Shown here one piece after another: positions 57,180 to 64,000 of a stretch of DNA of 64,000 bases. The translations under genes and the position numbers were made by a program. This stretch comes from Clostridia bacterium (GTDB taxonomy: Bacteria; Bacillota; Clostridia; Oscillospirales; CAG-272): the NCBI GenBank assembly GCA_017504405.1, contig JAFVRG010000019.1, positions 28,397-92,396 of the forward strand, read 5' to 3'. The notes beneath the pieces are model-generated. The model saw nothing but the letters and a program-made list of their open reading frames with translations. It ran no database searches and was not told where the DNA came from. Numbering within the stretch: the stretch's first letter is position 1; each line of letters starts with the position of its first letter.

Positions 57180-57643
57180 GAGATAAGACCTGCTGCTTCA
57201 CAGGACACCGTGTTATACCGAAATCCGAGATGTCCTCACTGAGAAAAAATCTGACAAGCACCCTGCGCTCGCTTATAAGCGAGGGGGGTATACAGTATTT
57301 CGGGTACGGCGGAGCGCTCGGCTTTGATATGCTGTGCGCCGAGTGCGTTTTGGAGCTGAAAGGCGAATTTCCCCACGTGCGCCTGATACTCGTTGCGCCC
57401 TGCGCCGACCAATGTAAGGGGTGGCAGGAAAACGAGGTTCTGCGCTACGAGCGTTTAAAGGCGCAGGCTGATAAGGTTGTGTGCCTTGCACAAAAATACT
57501 ATAACGGCTGTATGCAGAAGCGCAACCGCTATCTTGTCGATAACAGCTCCGTCTGCGTTTGCTACAAGCGCAAGGACACAGGCGGTACCGCATACACAGT
57601 CAGATACGCCGAGTCAGTCGGCGTCAGGGTTATTGCGCTGTGA
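57176..57643 (+). CDS. SLOG-family (DUF1273-like) protein
   Basis: The 155-residue protein overlaps the acyl-CoA synthetase by ATGA. It has CCFTGHRVIPKSEM (about 6-19) and FGYGGALGFDMLCAECVL (about 42-59), the ligand loop of SLOG/DUF1273 proteins, plus LVDNSSVCVCYKRKDTGGTA late in the protein. It is the second SLOG gene in the window, after the RNA-led gene at 5754-6218; the two are about equal in length but not close copies. Confidence 0.85.
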   Translation: MRDKTCCFTGHRVIPKSEMSSLRKNLTSTLRSLISEGGIQYFGYGGALGFDMLCAECVLELKGEFPHVRLILVAPCADQCKGWQENEVLRYERLKAQADKVVCLAQKYYNGCMQKRNRYLVDNSSVCVCYKRKDTGGTAYTVRYAESVGVRVIAL

Positions 57644-57683
57644 TAAATTCGTGCAAAAACTTTTGTCAAAACGGCAAAAAATA

Positions 57684-57712
57684 TTGACATTGTTATTTTA
57701 TTATGTTAAAAT
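57684..57712 (+). promoter_or_regulatory. Promoter of the scfA operon
   Basis: TTGACA (57684-57689) and TAAAAT (57707-57712) have a 17-nt spacer, 31 nt before scfA. Confidence 0.88.
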
Positions 57713-57743
57713 TATATATCATAAGTCAAAAGGAGATTTTGAG

Positions 57744-57890
57744 ATGAACAGAATTAAGACTATCGAGACCAGAGATATTGCATGCTCCGTTAAGAACGGC
57801 GGCTGCGGCGAGTGCCAGACCTCTTGCCAGTCCGCATGCAAGACCTCCTGCGGCGTTGCTAATCAGCAGTGCGAGAACGACAACAAGTAA
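57744..57890 (+). CDS. scfA: SCIFF ranthipeptide precursor
   Basis: The 48-residue precursor starts at 57744 after AGGAGATTTTGAG. The conserved core CGECQTSCQSACKTSC (residues 21-36) with a further Cys43 is the hallmark of SCIFF (six cysteines in forty-five residues), present in nearly all Clostridia. The adjacent radical SAM maturase (ScfB) installs thioether bridges from Cys to nearby residues. Here there are seven cysteines: the extra Cys14 lies in the leader (RDIACSVKNGG). Gene is too short for many gene finders. Confidence 0.96.
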   Translation: MNRIKTIETRDIACSVKNGGCGECQTSCQSACKTSCGVANQQCENDNK

Positions 57891-57898
57891 TTTGTTCA

Positions 57899-57932
57899 CA
57901 AGACGCTGCCTCACGGCAGCGTTTTAATTTTA
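57899..57932 (+). terminator. Terminator-like hairpin between scfA and scfB
   Basis: The stem ACGCTGCC/GGCAGCGT has loop TCAC and is followed by TTTTAATTTT. It probably lowers scfB expression relative to the peptide. Confidence 0.8.
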
Positions 57933-57952
57933 CTGCCTATGAAAGGTGAGAT

Positions 57953-59344
57953 ATGATACATCAGTATAAGCTTAACGGTTTTAACATAGTCCTTGACACG
58001 TGCAGCGGCTCGGTACATTCGGTTGACGGGGTTGCGTACGATATAATTTCTATGTACAAGGACGAAAGCGAGGACAAAATAGTTGCAAAAATCCTCGAAA
58101 AATACGCAGATACGCCCGACGTAACCGAGGGCGAGGTACGCCTGTGCATTGAGGATATTCGAGCGCTTGAGCGGGCGGGAAAGCTCTTTTCCGACGACCC
58201 GTACGAGGGCTTGGCAACCGATTATAAGAATAATTCCAAGGTTATCAAGGCGCTCTGCCTACATATAGCGCACACCTGCAATCTCAACTGCTCATACTGC
58301 TTTGCAAGTCAGGGTAAGTATCAGGGCGAGCGTGCTCTTATGAGCTACGAGGTCGGTAAGAGGGCGTTTGACTTCCTCATTGAAAATTCGGGAAGCCGCA
58401 GAAACCTCGAGGTTGACTTCTTCGGCGGTGAGCCGCTTCTGAATTGGGACGTGGTAAAGAGGCTGGTTGCCTATGCACGCTCGGTTGAGAAGGAGAAGGG
58501 CAAAAATTTCCGCTTCACCCTCACCACAAACGGCGTTCTGATTGACGATGACGTTATTGATTTTGTGAACAGGGAAATGTCAAACGTTGTCCTGAGCCTT
58601 GACGGCAGGCGTGAAATTCACGACCATTTCAGGCGTGACTATGCAGGTAACGGCAGCTACGACACGATAGTTCCGAAATTCAAAAGGCTCGTTGATGCAC
58701 GTGGGGGTAGGGGCTACTATATGCGTGGCACGTTCACCCACAACAACACAGATTTTACAAACGATTTGTTCCACATGGCTGACCTCGGCTTTACTGAGCT
58801 TAGCATGGAGCCCGTCGTATGTCCGCCAAATGACCCGTATGCACTCGTTGATGAGGATTTGCCCGTACTGTTCGAGCAGTACGAAATTCTCGCCAAGGAG
58901 ATGCTCAGGCGCAAAAAGGAGGGCAAGCCGATAACCTTTTACCACTATATGCTCGACCTCAAAAACGGCCCGTGTATCTACAAGAGAATAACAGGCTGCG
59001 GCTCGGGCACGGAATATATGGCGGTAACGCCGTTTGGCGAGCTTTACCCCTGTCACCAGTTTGTCGGTGACGAGAAATACAGACTCGGCGATATCTGGAC
59101 GGGTGTTACAAATATTGCGGCTCAGAATGAGTTTCGCAGCTGTAACGCATACTCCCGCCCTGAATGTAAGGAATGCTGGGCAAGGCTCTACTGCTCGGGC
59201 GGCTGCGCCGCAAATTCATATCACGCAACGGGCAGCATAGGCGGTGTTTACGAATACGGCTGTAAACTGTTTAAAAAGAGAATAGAATGTGCGATTATGA
59301 TGCAGGTAGCAGAGGCAACCGAAAATGACAACGCCGATACTTGA
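57953..59344 (+). CDS. scfB: SCIFF radical SAM maturase (SPASM domain)
   Basis: The 463-residue enzyme matures ScfA by forming thioether links. An N-terminal region of about 95 residues resembles a RiPP recognition element (GFNIVLDTCSGSVHSVDGVA). The radical SAM CxxxCxxC is CNLNCSYCFA (about 109-118). The SPASM region near the C-terminus has CGSGTEYMAVTPFGELYPC, then CNAYSRPECKECW and YCSGGCAANSYH with a final C. It lies 62 bp after scfA, and its end overlaps the next gene by 20 bp. Confidence 0.96.
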   Translation: MIHQYKLNGFNIVLDTCSGSVHSVDGVAYDIISMYKDESEDKIVAKILEKYADTPDVTEGEVRLCIEDIRALERAGKLFSDDPYEGLATDYKNNSKVIKALCLHIAHTCNLNCSYCFASQGKYQGERALMSYEVGKRAFDFLIENSGSRRNLEVDFFGGEPLLNWDVVKRLVAYARSVEKEKGKNFRFTLTTNGVLIDDDVIDFVNREMSNVVLSLDGRREIHDHFRRDYAGNGSYDTIVPKFKRLVDARGGRGYYMRGTFTHNNTDFTNDLFHMADLGFTELSMEPVVCPPNDPYALVDEDLPVLFEQYEILAKEMLRRKKEGKPITFYHYMLDLKNGPCIYKRITGCGSGTEYMAVTPFGELYPCHQFVGDEKYRLGDIWTGVTNIAAQNEFRSCNAYSRPECKECWARLYCSGGCAANSYHATGSIGGVYEYGCKLFKKRIECAIMMQVAEATENDNADT

Positions 59345-60662
59345 TTTTGTACGGAGCTATGCCGAGAGCGGCACAGCAAGATTTCATATGCCGGGGCATA
59401 AGGGCACAGGCCCTCTTGGCTGTGAGAGCCTCGACATAACCGAAATTTCGGGTGCTGACGAGCTGTTTTGCGCCGACGGAATAATCGCAGAGAGCGAGAA
59501 AAACGCCTCGGAGCTGTTCGGAAGCTACAAAACCCTCTACTCCACCGAGGGCTCGTCGCTTGCAATACGGGCGATGCTGGCGCTGGCAATATCCGATACC
59601 CCCTATGGGGAGAGACCGCTTATTCTGGCAACGAGGAATGCGCACAAGGTGTTTATTTACTCCGCTGCCCTGCTCGATTTTGACATTGAGTGGCTCTACC
59701 CAAAAGCCCCCTCGCATATTTGCTCCTGCTCTGTCAGCGCAGATGAGGTGAGGAACGCTATCGCAAATATGGACAGACGCCCTGTGGCGCTCTACGTAAC
59801 CTCGCCCGATTATCTTGGCGGTATGTGCGATATTAAGGGGCTTTCTGAGGTGTGCCGTCAGCTCGGCATTCTCTTGCTCGTTGACAACGCTCACGGAGCG
59901 TATCTGAATTTTTTGGATACCCCTATGCACCCTATGGCTCTCGGTGCAGATATGTGCTGTGACTCGGCTCATAAAACCCTGCCCGTTTTGACAGGGGGTG
60001 CGTATCTTCACATAGCGCACAGCGCCTCACGCTATGCCGATATGGCTAAGGATAAAATGGCTCTGTTTGCTTCAACGAGTCCGTCCTACCTCACGCTTGC
60101 CTCGCTCGATGCCTGCAATGCGTATCTTGACGGCGAGTACAGGGGGGCTCTCTCCTATGCGATTTTGAGAATTGATAAAATCAAGGCTCTGGCAAGGGAA
60201 AGAAAAATCCCTATTTTAGATGGAGAGCCGTCAAAGCTCACGGTTTGTATTGCAAAATGCGGCTACACCGAAAAGCAGTTTCGGCGTATGCTCAAAGAGA
60301 GCTGTATCGAGGCTGAATTTATCGACTCGGATTATGCCGTTTTTATGTTGAACGAGAAAAACTCGGAGAGTGATTTTTCACGGCTTGAAGGCTTCATTCT
60401 CAACCTGCCTCTTTGCGAGGATATAAAAAAAGAGGCGCCGATTTTTTCAGCGCCAAGGCAAAAAATCAGCGTGAGAGAGGCAATGCTCGCCAGAAGCGAG
60501 AGCGTGCCCGTCAGCTCTTCCGTTGGCAGAATATGCGCCACCCCCTCTGTTTCCTGTCCGCCTGCCGTGCCGTTGGTAATCAGCGGAGAGGTGATTTGCG
60601 AGGCAACCGTTTCGGGCTTGCAGGCTCTCGGAATCGAGAGAATACAGGTAGTTAAGGAATAA
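59325..60662 (+). CDS. Orn/Lys/Arg decarboxylase family PLP enzyme
   Basis: The 445-residue PLP enzyme of fold type I has RFHMPGHKGTGPLG (about 19-32), ISGADELFCADGII (about 39-52), STEGSSLAIRAMLALA (about 73-88) and the Lys-PLP block CCDSAHKTLPVLTGG (about 210-224). It decarboxylates arginine, lysine or ornithine to a polyamine or precursor. It is shorter than inducible decarboxylases of about 700 residues and similar to the Bacillus YaaO/SpeA type. The start lies inside the end of scfB, so it is translated with the ranthipeptide maturase. Confidence 0.9.
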   Translation: MTTPILDFVRSYAESGTARFHMPGHKGTGPLGCESLDITEISGADELFCADGIIAESEKNASELFGSYKTLYSTEGSSLAIRAMLALAISDTPYGERPLILATRNAHKVFIYSAALLDFDIEWLYPKAPSHICSCSVSADEVRNAIANMDRRPVALYVTSPDYLGGMCDIKGLSEVCRQLGILLLVDNAHGAYLNFLDTPMHPMALGADMCCDSAHKTLPVLTGGAYLHIAHSASRYADMAKDKMALFASTSPSYLTLASLDACNAYLDGEYRGALSYAILRIDKIKALARERKIPILDGEPSKLTVCIAKCGYTEKQFRRMLKESCIEAEFIDSDYAVFMLNEKNSESDFSRLEGFILNLPLCEDIKKEAPIFSAPRQKISVREAMLARSESVPVSSSVGRICATPSVSCPPAVPLVISGEVICEATVSGLQALGIERIQVVKE

Positions 60663-60734
60663 ATTTCGGGACTGAGGACTTGCGTGCTTTTGTCCCCTCA
60701 CCGCAAGACGGTAATAAAACACAAGGAGAATATT

Positions 60735-62717
60735 ATGAAAAAGGCATATTGGATATGGTACAACGGCGATTTTGAGCTATACCACAGCTTAAAATTACAT
60801 ACACGCAGAGAGCAATACGGTTTTCAGTACCCACCGTTCTGGAAGCTGTCTGTTCCCTACCCTACGGTGCGCTTTTCAACCTCATTCAATGCAAAAACCG
60901 AGACCTCAATCCAAGCTGTATCGAAGGGCATCGGATTTATAAAAATAGACGAGATATCCTACCCGCTCAACACCGACGTCAAGGTCGGAGTGGGCGAGCA
61001 CTCGGTTGAAATAGATATAATGAATATCGACACCTTCCCGAGCGTTTACGTGGAGAGCGAATATCTCGTAACCGACAAAAGCTGGACGGCAAGCAATCTT
61101 TCAGGCAACAGAATGCCCGCAGGCTGCTCCGAGCAGTATACAGCAAAGGACTCCGACCCTGCAATTTTCGCCTTTTCTTACGAGAGCGTTATGCCGAAAA
61201 TCAAAAACGGCACCAAGACCGACACGGGAGTTCTTTACGATTTCGGACGTGAGCTGTTTGCCATAATTCATATAGAGGGAGCAAGCCCCGATGCCGCTCT
61301 GCTCGTCAGCTACGGCGAGTCGGCTGAGGAGGCGTGCGAGCCGAGCGAATCGCTCATTCGTGAAACGGTTACGGGAAGCGACAGCTACACGCTCGTTGCC
61401 CGTGCGTTCAGATACGTTCATATAACAGACGAAAGCAGCAGGCAGAGCGCTCCTCTGACCGTGTGGGCTGACTACGAATACCTACCCCTCTCGGACAAGG
61501 CGAGCTTTGAATGTGACAGGCGTGCCGTTAAAAGGATATGGGACGTATGCTCCTATACCTTCCACCTCAATTCAAGGGAATTTTTCCTCGACGGAATAAA
61601 GCGTGACCGTTGGGTATGGTCGGGCGATGCCTATCAGTCGTATATGGCTAACCTCTACCTTTTCTTTGACCCCGATATTACGAGAAGGACGATTATCGCC
61701 CTGTTGGGTAAGCCGCCCTATGAGCAGCCGATAAACTCGATAAGCGATTATTCAATGTACCTCATAATTGCGGCGTACGAGTATTATTTTGCAACGGGTG
61801 ACTGTGAGTTTGTAAGGAATTATTACAGCCGCTTGAAGGCACTCTACGATTTCACCGCCTCTCGCACAAATTCTGAGGGATATATAGATCAGATTGGCGA
61901 GGACTGGATATTTATCGACTGGTCGGATATGGATAAGGGCGGAGCGCTGTGCGCCGAGCAGATACTGTTCTGGAAATGCACTGGCGCTATGGCGGATCTG
62001 TCCGAGCTGTGCGGGCTCGACGGTGATAGCTACCGAAAGGAAGCGGAGCGCTTCAAGCGCAAAATTATGAAGGACTATTGGAAAGAGGCGAGGGGCGCAT
62101 TCGTTGACTGCTACACGACGGGCAAGGAAAACGTCACCCGTCACGCAAATATCTTCGCAATTCTTTTCGATTTCGTATCCGAAAAGCGGGCGAAGAAAAT
62201 TCTGCGCCACGTCCTCGAAAACGATGCCGTAAATCACATAACGACACCGTATTTTGAATTTTTCCAGCTCTGCGCCCTCTGTAAAATGGGCAGACTGCGT
62301 AAGGCGCAGAAGAAGATTGAGAGCTATTGGGGCGCAATGTTAAAGCTCGGCGCAACCACGATATGGGAGCAATACATACCCGAGCGCAAGGGTATAGAGC
62401 ATTACGAGATGTACGGAATGAAGTACGGCTGCTCGCACTGCCACGCATGGGGCAGCGGCCCTATTTATCTGCTCGGCAGATATGCGCTGGGCGTTTATCC
62501 CACCTCGGTGGCGTATAAGACCTTTACAGTTGAGCCCTCGCTCGGTATTTATAAGAATATGAAGGGCACGGTTCCGATATCCGAAACGGATACGGTCAGC
62601 GTCACGGTTGATGCGCACACCTGCTCGGTCAGCGCAACCCGTGGGGGCGGAACACTCGTGCTGGGCGGCAAGAGCTATAAAATCCCCGTCGGCGAAAGCC
62701 TCACGGTTGAATACTGA
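60735..62717 (+). CDS. Alpha-L-rhamnosidase-like GH78 protein
   Basis: The 660-residue protein starts at 60735 (MKKAYWIWYN) after AGGAG. It has an N-terminal beta region (to about 260) and an (alpha/alpha)6 barrel. The GH78 marks are FFLDGIKRDRWVWSGDAYQS (about 288-307, catalytic acid region), TTIWEQY (general base Glu, about 551-557) and CSHCHAWGSGPIYLLGRYAL. A C-terminal beta domain follows (about 595-660). It is shorter than the usual 850-1000 residues because extra N-terminal modules are missing. No signal peptide; it probably acts on imported rhamnosides. Confidence 0.88.
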   Translation: MKKAYWIWYNGDFELYHSLKLHTRREQYGFQYPPFWKLSVPYPTVRFSTSFNAKTETSIQAVSKGIGFIKIDEISYPLNTDVKVGVGEHSVEIDIMNIDTFPSVYVESEYLVTDKSWTASNLSGNRMPAGCSEQYTAKDSDPAIFAFSYESVMPKIKNGTKTDTGVLYDFGRELFAIIHIEGASPDAALLVSYGESAEEACEPSESLIRETVTGSDSYTLVARAFRYVHITDESSRQSAPLTVWADYEYLPLSDKASFECDRRAVKRIWDVCSYTFHLNSREFFLDGIKRDRWVWSGDAYQSYMANLYLFFDPDITRRTIIALLGKPPYEQPINSISDYSMYLIIAAYEYYFATGDCEFVRNYYSRLKALYDFTASRTNSEGYIDQIGEDWIFIDWSDMDKGGALCAEQILFWKCTGAMADLSELCGLDGDSYRKEAERFKRKIMKDYWKEARGAFVDCYTTGKENVTRHANIFAILFDFVSEKRAKKILRHVLENDAVNHITTPYFEFFQLCALCKMGRLRKAQKKIESYWGAMLKLGATTIWEQYIPERKGIEHYEMYGMKYGCSHCHAWGSGPIYLLGRYALGVYPTSVAYKTFTVEPSLGIYKNMKGTVPISETDTVSVTVDAHTCSVSATRGGGTLVLGGKSYKIPVGESLTVEY

Positions 62718-62753
62718 TTTTTACCGCCTGCCCTGCGCAGCGTGATTTTCAAC

Positions 62754-62792
62754 AAAAAACGGTGTTAGAATTTCTAACACCGTTTTCTCTTT
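62754..62792. terminator. Bidirectional terminator between convergent genes
   Basis: The stem AAAACGGTGTTAGAA/TTCTAACACCGTTTT is nearly perfect, with A and T runs on both sides. Confidence 0.92.
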
Positions 62793-62793
62793 A

Positions 62794-63375
62794 TTAGTTC
62801 TTTTTTCTAATATTCAACAGCCGTACTATCATTGGCGACAGAAGGATGTTTGAGCCGAGCTCGAACAAGAAGTTTCCGCCGACAAGACCTAAGAGCATAT
62901 AAACGATAACGCTCTGCCCCTCACCCGTCGCCCAAAGAGCCACGGTGTCAAGGAAGAATAAGCCACAACCTATAAGGAAAACTCCGGTATTAACTATCGG
63001 GCAGACTACAGCCGCCATAGCTACTGCGAGATAGCGATTGCGCTTCTCAAACAGGCGGTATACCGCCCCTGCGGCAAGACCGCAGGCAATACCCTTAACC
63101 AGAACGGTTAAGATAGTGCCGGGAACGTTGATTGCGAGGAACAGGGCAGCATCGCCGCTTAACAAAACGGTTGCGCCAAACACAAGTCCCAGCCAGCCGC
63201 CAATCCAGATACCGCAGGTTGCCGCACCGATAACTATTGGAACAAGCACAAGGGATATGGAAAAGGGACCGAAGCGTATGAACGAGCCCAAAAGCTGTAA
63301 TATAACTACGAGCGCCGTCATTATTGCGCTAAGCGCCAGCGTCTCTGTTGACATAAATTTTCTTTTGCTCTGCAT
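62794..63375 (-). CDS. ECF transporter S component
   Basis: The 193-residue protein starts at 63375 (MQSKRKFM) after GGGAG. It has six membrane segments, with the S-component pattern LALSAIMTALVVILQLLGSF (about 12-31) and PIVIGAATCGIWIGGWLGLVFG (split, about 46-67). This is the ECF_trnsprt group that includes vitamin S components; the vitamin cannot be told. The EcfA/EcfT energising module is not in this window. No riboswitch is visible in the 43 nt between promoter and start. Confidence 0.85.
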   Translation of the reverse strand: MQSKRKFMSTETLALSAIMTALVVILQLLGSFIRFGPFSISLVLVPIVIGAATCGIWIGGWLGLVFGATVLLSGDAALFLAINVPGTILTVLVKGIACGLAAGAVYRLFEKRNRYLAVAMAAVVCPIVNTGVFLIGCGLFFLDTVALWATGEGQSVIVYMLLGLVGGNFLFELGSNILLSPMIVRLLNIRKKN

Positions 63376-63417
63376 CTGATTTACTCCCAAATTTAGTATA
63401 AAAACAATATATTGGTT

Positions 63418-63446
63418 ATTATAACACCTTTGTTTTTAAAAATCAA
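63418..63446 (-). promoter_or_regulatory. Promoter of the ECF S component gene
   Basis: On the minus strand TTGATT (63441-63446) and TATAAT (63418-63423) have a 17-nt spacer. Confidence 0.78.
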
Positions 63447-63521
63447 GACTTTTCCCCAAAAAACCATCTTATGATAAAACAGAAATTTGATAATTAAAAA
63501 TTCAAAAAAGCAAAATCCCCC

Positions 63522-63550
63522 TTGACAAACCGAGCAATATGTGTTATCAT
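63522..63550 (+). promoter_or_regulatory. Promoter before the truncated and complete tRNA-Leu
   Basis: TTGACA (63522-63527) and TATCAT (63545-63550) have a 17-nt spacer. It lies upstream of the tRNA fragment at 63598. Confidence 0.75.
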
Positions 63551-63597
63551 ATCAAGTGTGCAAAAAATAAAGTTTTGCGATAAAAAACTTAATATGC

Positions 63598-63621
63598 GGG
63601 TATGGCGGAATTGGTAGCTTG
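63598..63621 (+). pseudogene. Truncated copy of tRNA-Leu (5' end only)
   Basis: The first 22 of 24 nt match the complete tRNA-Leu at 63759, and the preceding ACTTAATAT is also shared. It then runs into unrelated sequence. Confidence 0.85.
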
Positions 63622-63758
63622 GAGAGCGAGCGCACCCGGTGGGTGATGAAGCGAGCTTGACAAGGCACAAAAACAAGGAGAATTGCGACAGAACGGAGCA
63701 AGGCGACTATGTTTTAAGCTGTCTCGCGGGGCGCGGCTGCCCCAAAACAACTTAATAT

Positions 63759-63845
63759 GCGGGTATGGCGGAATTGGCAGACGCGCTAGATTCAGGTTCT
63801 AGTGACTTCACGGTCATACAGGTTCAAGTCCTGCTACCCGCACCA
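63759..63845 (+). tRNA. tRNA-Leu (anticodon CAG)
   Basis: An 87-nt cloverleaf with encoded CCA. Acceptor GCGGGTA pairs with TACCCGC, the D-arm reads GGCGGAATTGGCAGACGC, the anticodon loop ATTCAGG gives CAG, a long variable arm (TGACTTCACGGTCA) is class II, and the T-arm contains GGTTCAAGTCC. Confidence 0.96.
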
Positions 63846-63919
63846 AAAAACGACAAGCCTCCGCTGCTCGTTCTTAAGGACAGTTTTCAAGAATTAAGAA
63901 CTACGAGCATTGCGAAGGC

Positions 63920-63966
63920 GAAGAAAAATACGAGAACATTTTGGTGTTTCTCGTATTTTTCTTTTT
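63920..63966 (+). terminator. Terminator after tRNA-Leu
   Basis: The stem AAAAATACGAGAA/TTCTCGTATTTTT surrounds a ten-base loop. It is followed by CTTTTTTG. Confidence 0.9.
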
Positions 63967-64000
63967 TGCACATTTGCAGATTTTCCGTCTTTATAGTACA

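Overview
The window is a chromosomal segment of a Clostridia-class Firmicute, most likely an uncultured gut Oscillospirales/Christensenellales-type bacterium. Reasons: a SCIFF ranthipeptide pair (scfA/scfB), a T-box valS leader, PadR-DUF1700-DUF4097 and YceD-RpmF modules, ECF S components, AGGAGG-type ribosome sites, clear TTGACA-17-TATAAT promoters, and gut-type glycan and bile enzymes (GH29, GH78, two SASA esterases, a choloylglycine hydrolase). Base composition is moderate, apart from an AT-rich island at about 50.4-51.9 kb.

Layout. 0-9 kb: 3' end of tyrS, a leucine-rich-repeat lipoprotein, a two-gene membrane unit, yceD-rpmF, an MgtC-like protein, a SLOG-family gene behind an elaborate structured RNA leader, bile salt hydrolase and a large SASA lipoprotein. 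9-21 kb: a threefold terminator/promoter repeat, GTP-type PEP carboxykinase, a PfoR-type membrane protein, pncB, a DUF554/TPR/wecB group, a pair of RadC-family genes (one lacking the metal motif), and an MBOAT-DHHW acetylation pair. 21-29 kb: trmB, repeats, tRNA-Trp with two extra copies of its 3' end, a cobalamin riboswitch with a DUF4430-like lipoprotein and ECF S component, alpha-L-fucosidase, the PadR operon, and a GMP synthase without its glutaminase domain. 29-39 kb: a glycosyltransferase and a double polymerase-like membrane protein, an SPFH protein, gpmI, and a divergent type IIA topoisomerase B subunit. 39-50 kb: valS, an esterase lipoprotein, an orphan solute-binding lipoprotein, an RluA-type synthase, apolipoprotein N-acyltransferase, a COG2426 protein and a 23S rRNA uracil methyltransferase. 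50-64 kb: a small-gene island joined by 92-bp repeats, an S15 hydrolase, a PHP phosphatase, a second SASA esterase, an acyl-CoA synthetase, a second SLOG gene, scfA-scfB-decarboxylase, GH78, an ECF S component and tRNA-Leu preceded by a copy of its own 5' end.

How it works together. Much of the window is housekeeping (translation, central metabolism, tRNA and rRNA modification). The rest concerns the envelope and feeding: at least five predicted lipoproteins plus Lnt, an O-acetylation pair, ManNAc precursor synthesis, a polymer synthesis pair, and deacetylase/fucosidase/rhamnosidase enzymes for host or plant glycans.

The most unusual signals are non-coding. They are a leader RNA with its own promoter, a multibranch fold and overlapping terminator/alternative stems (6219-6448); several arrays of triloop palindromes joined by constant 6-7 nt linkers; near-identical 92-bp repeats around a small lipoprotein gene; and partial tRNA copies bounding small segments next to tRNA-Trp and tRNA-Leu. 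All calls come from reading the sequence; no database search was possible.
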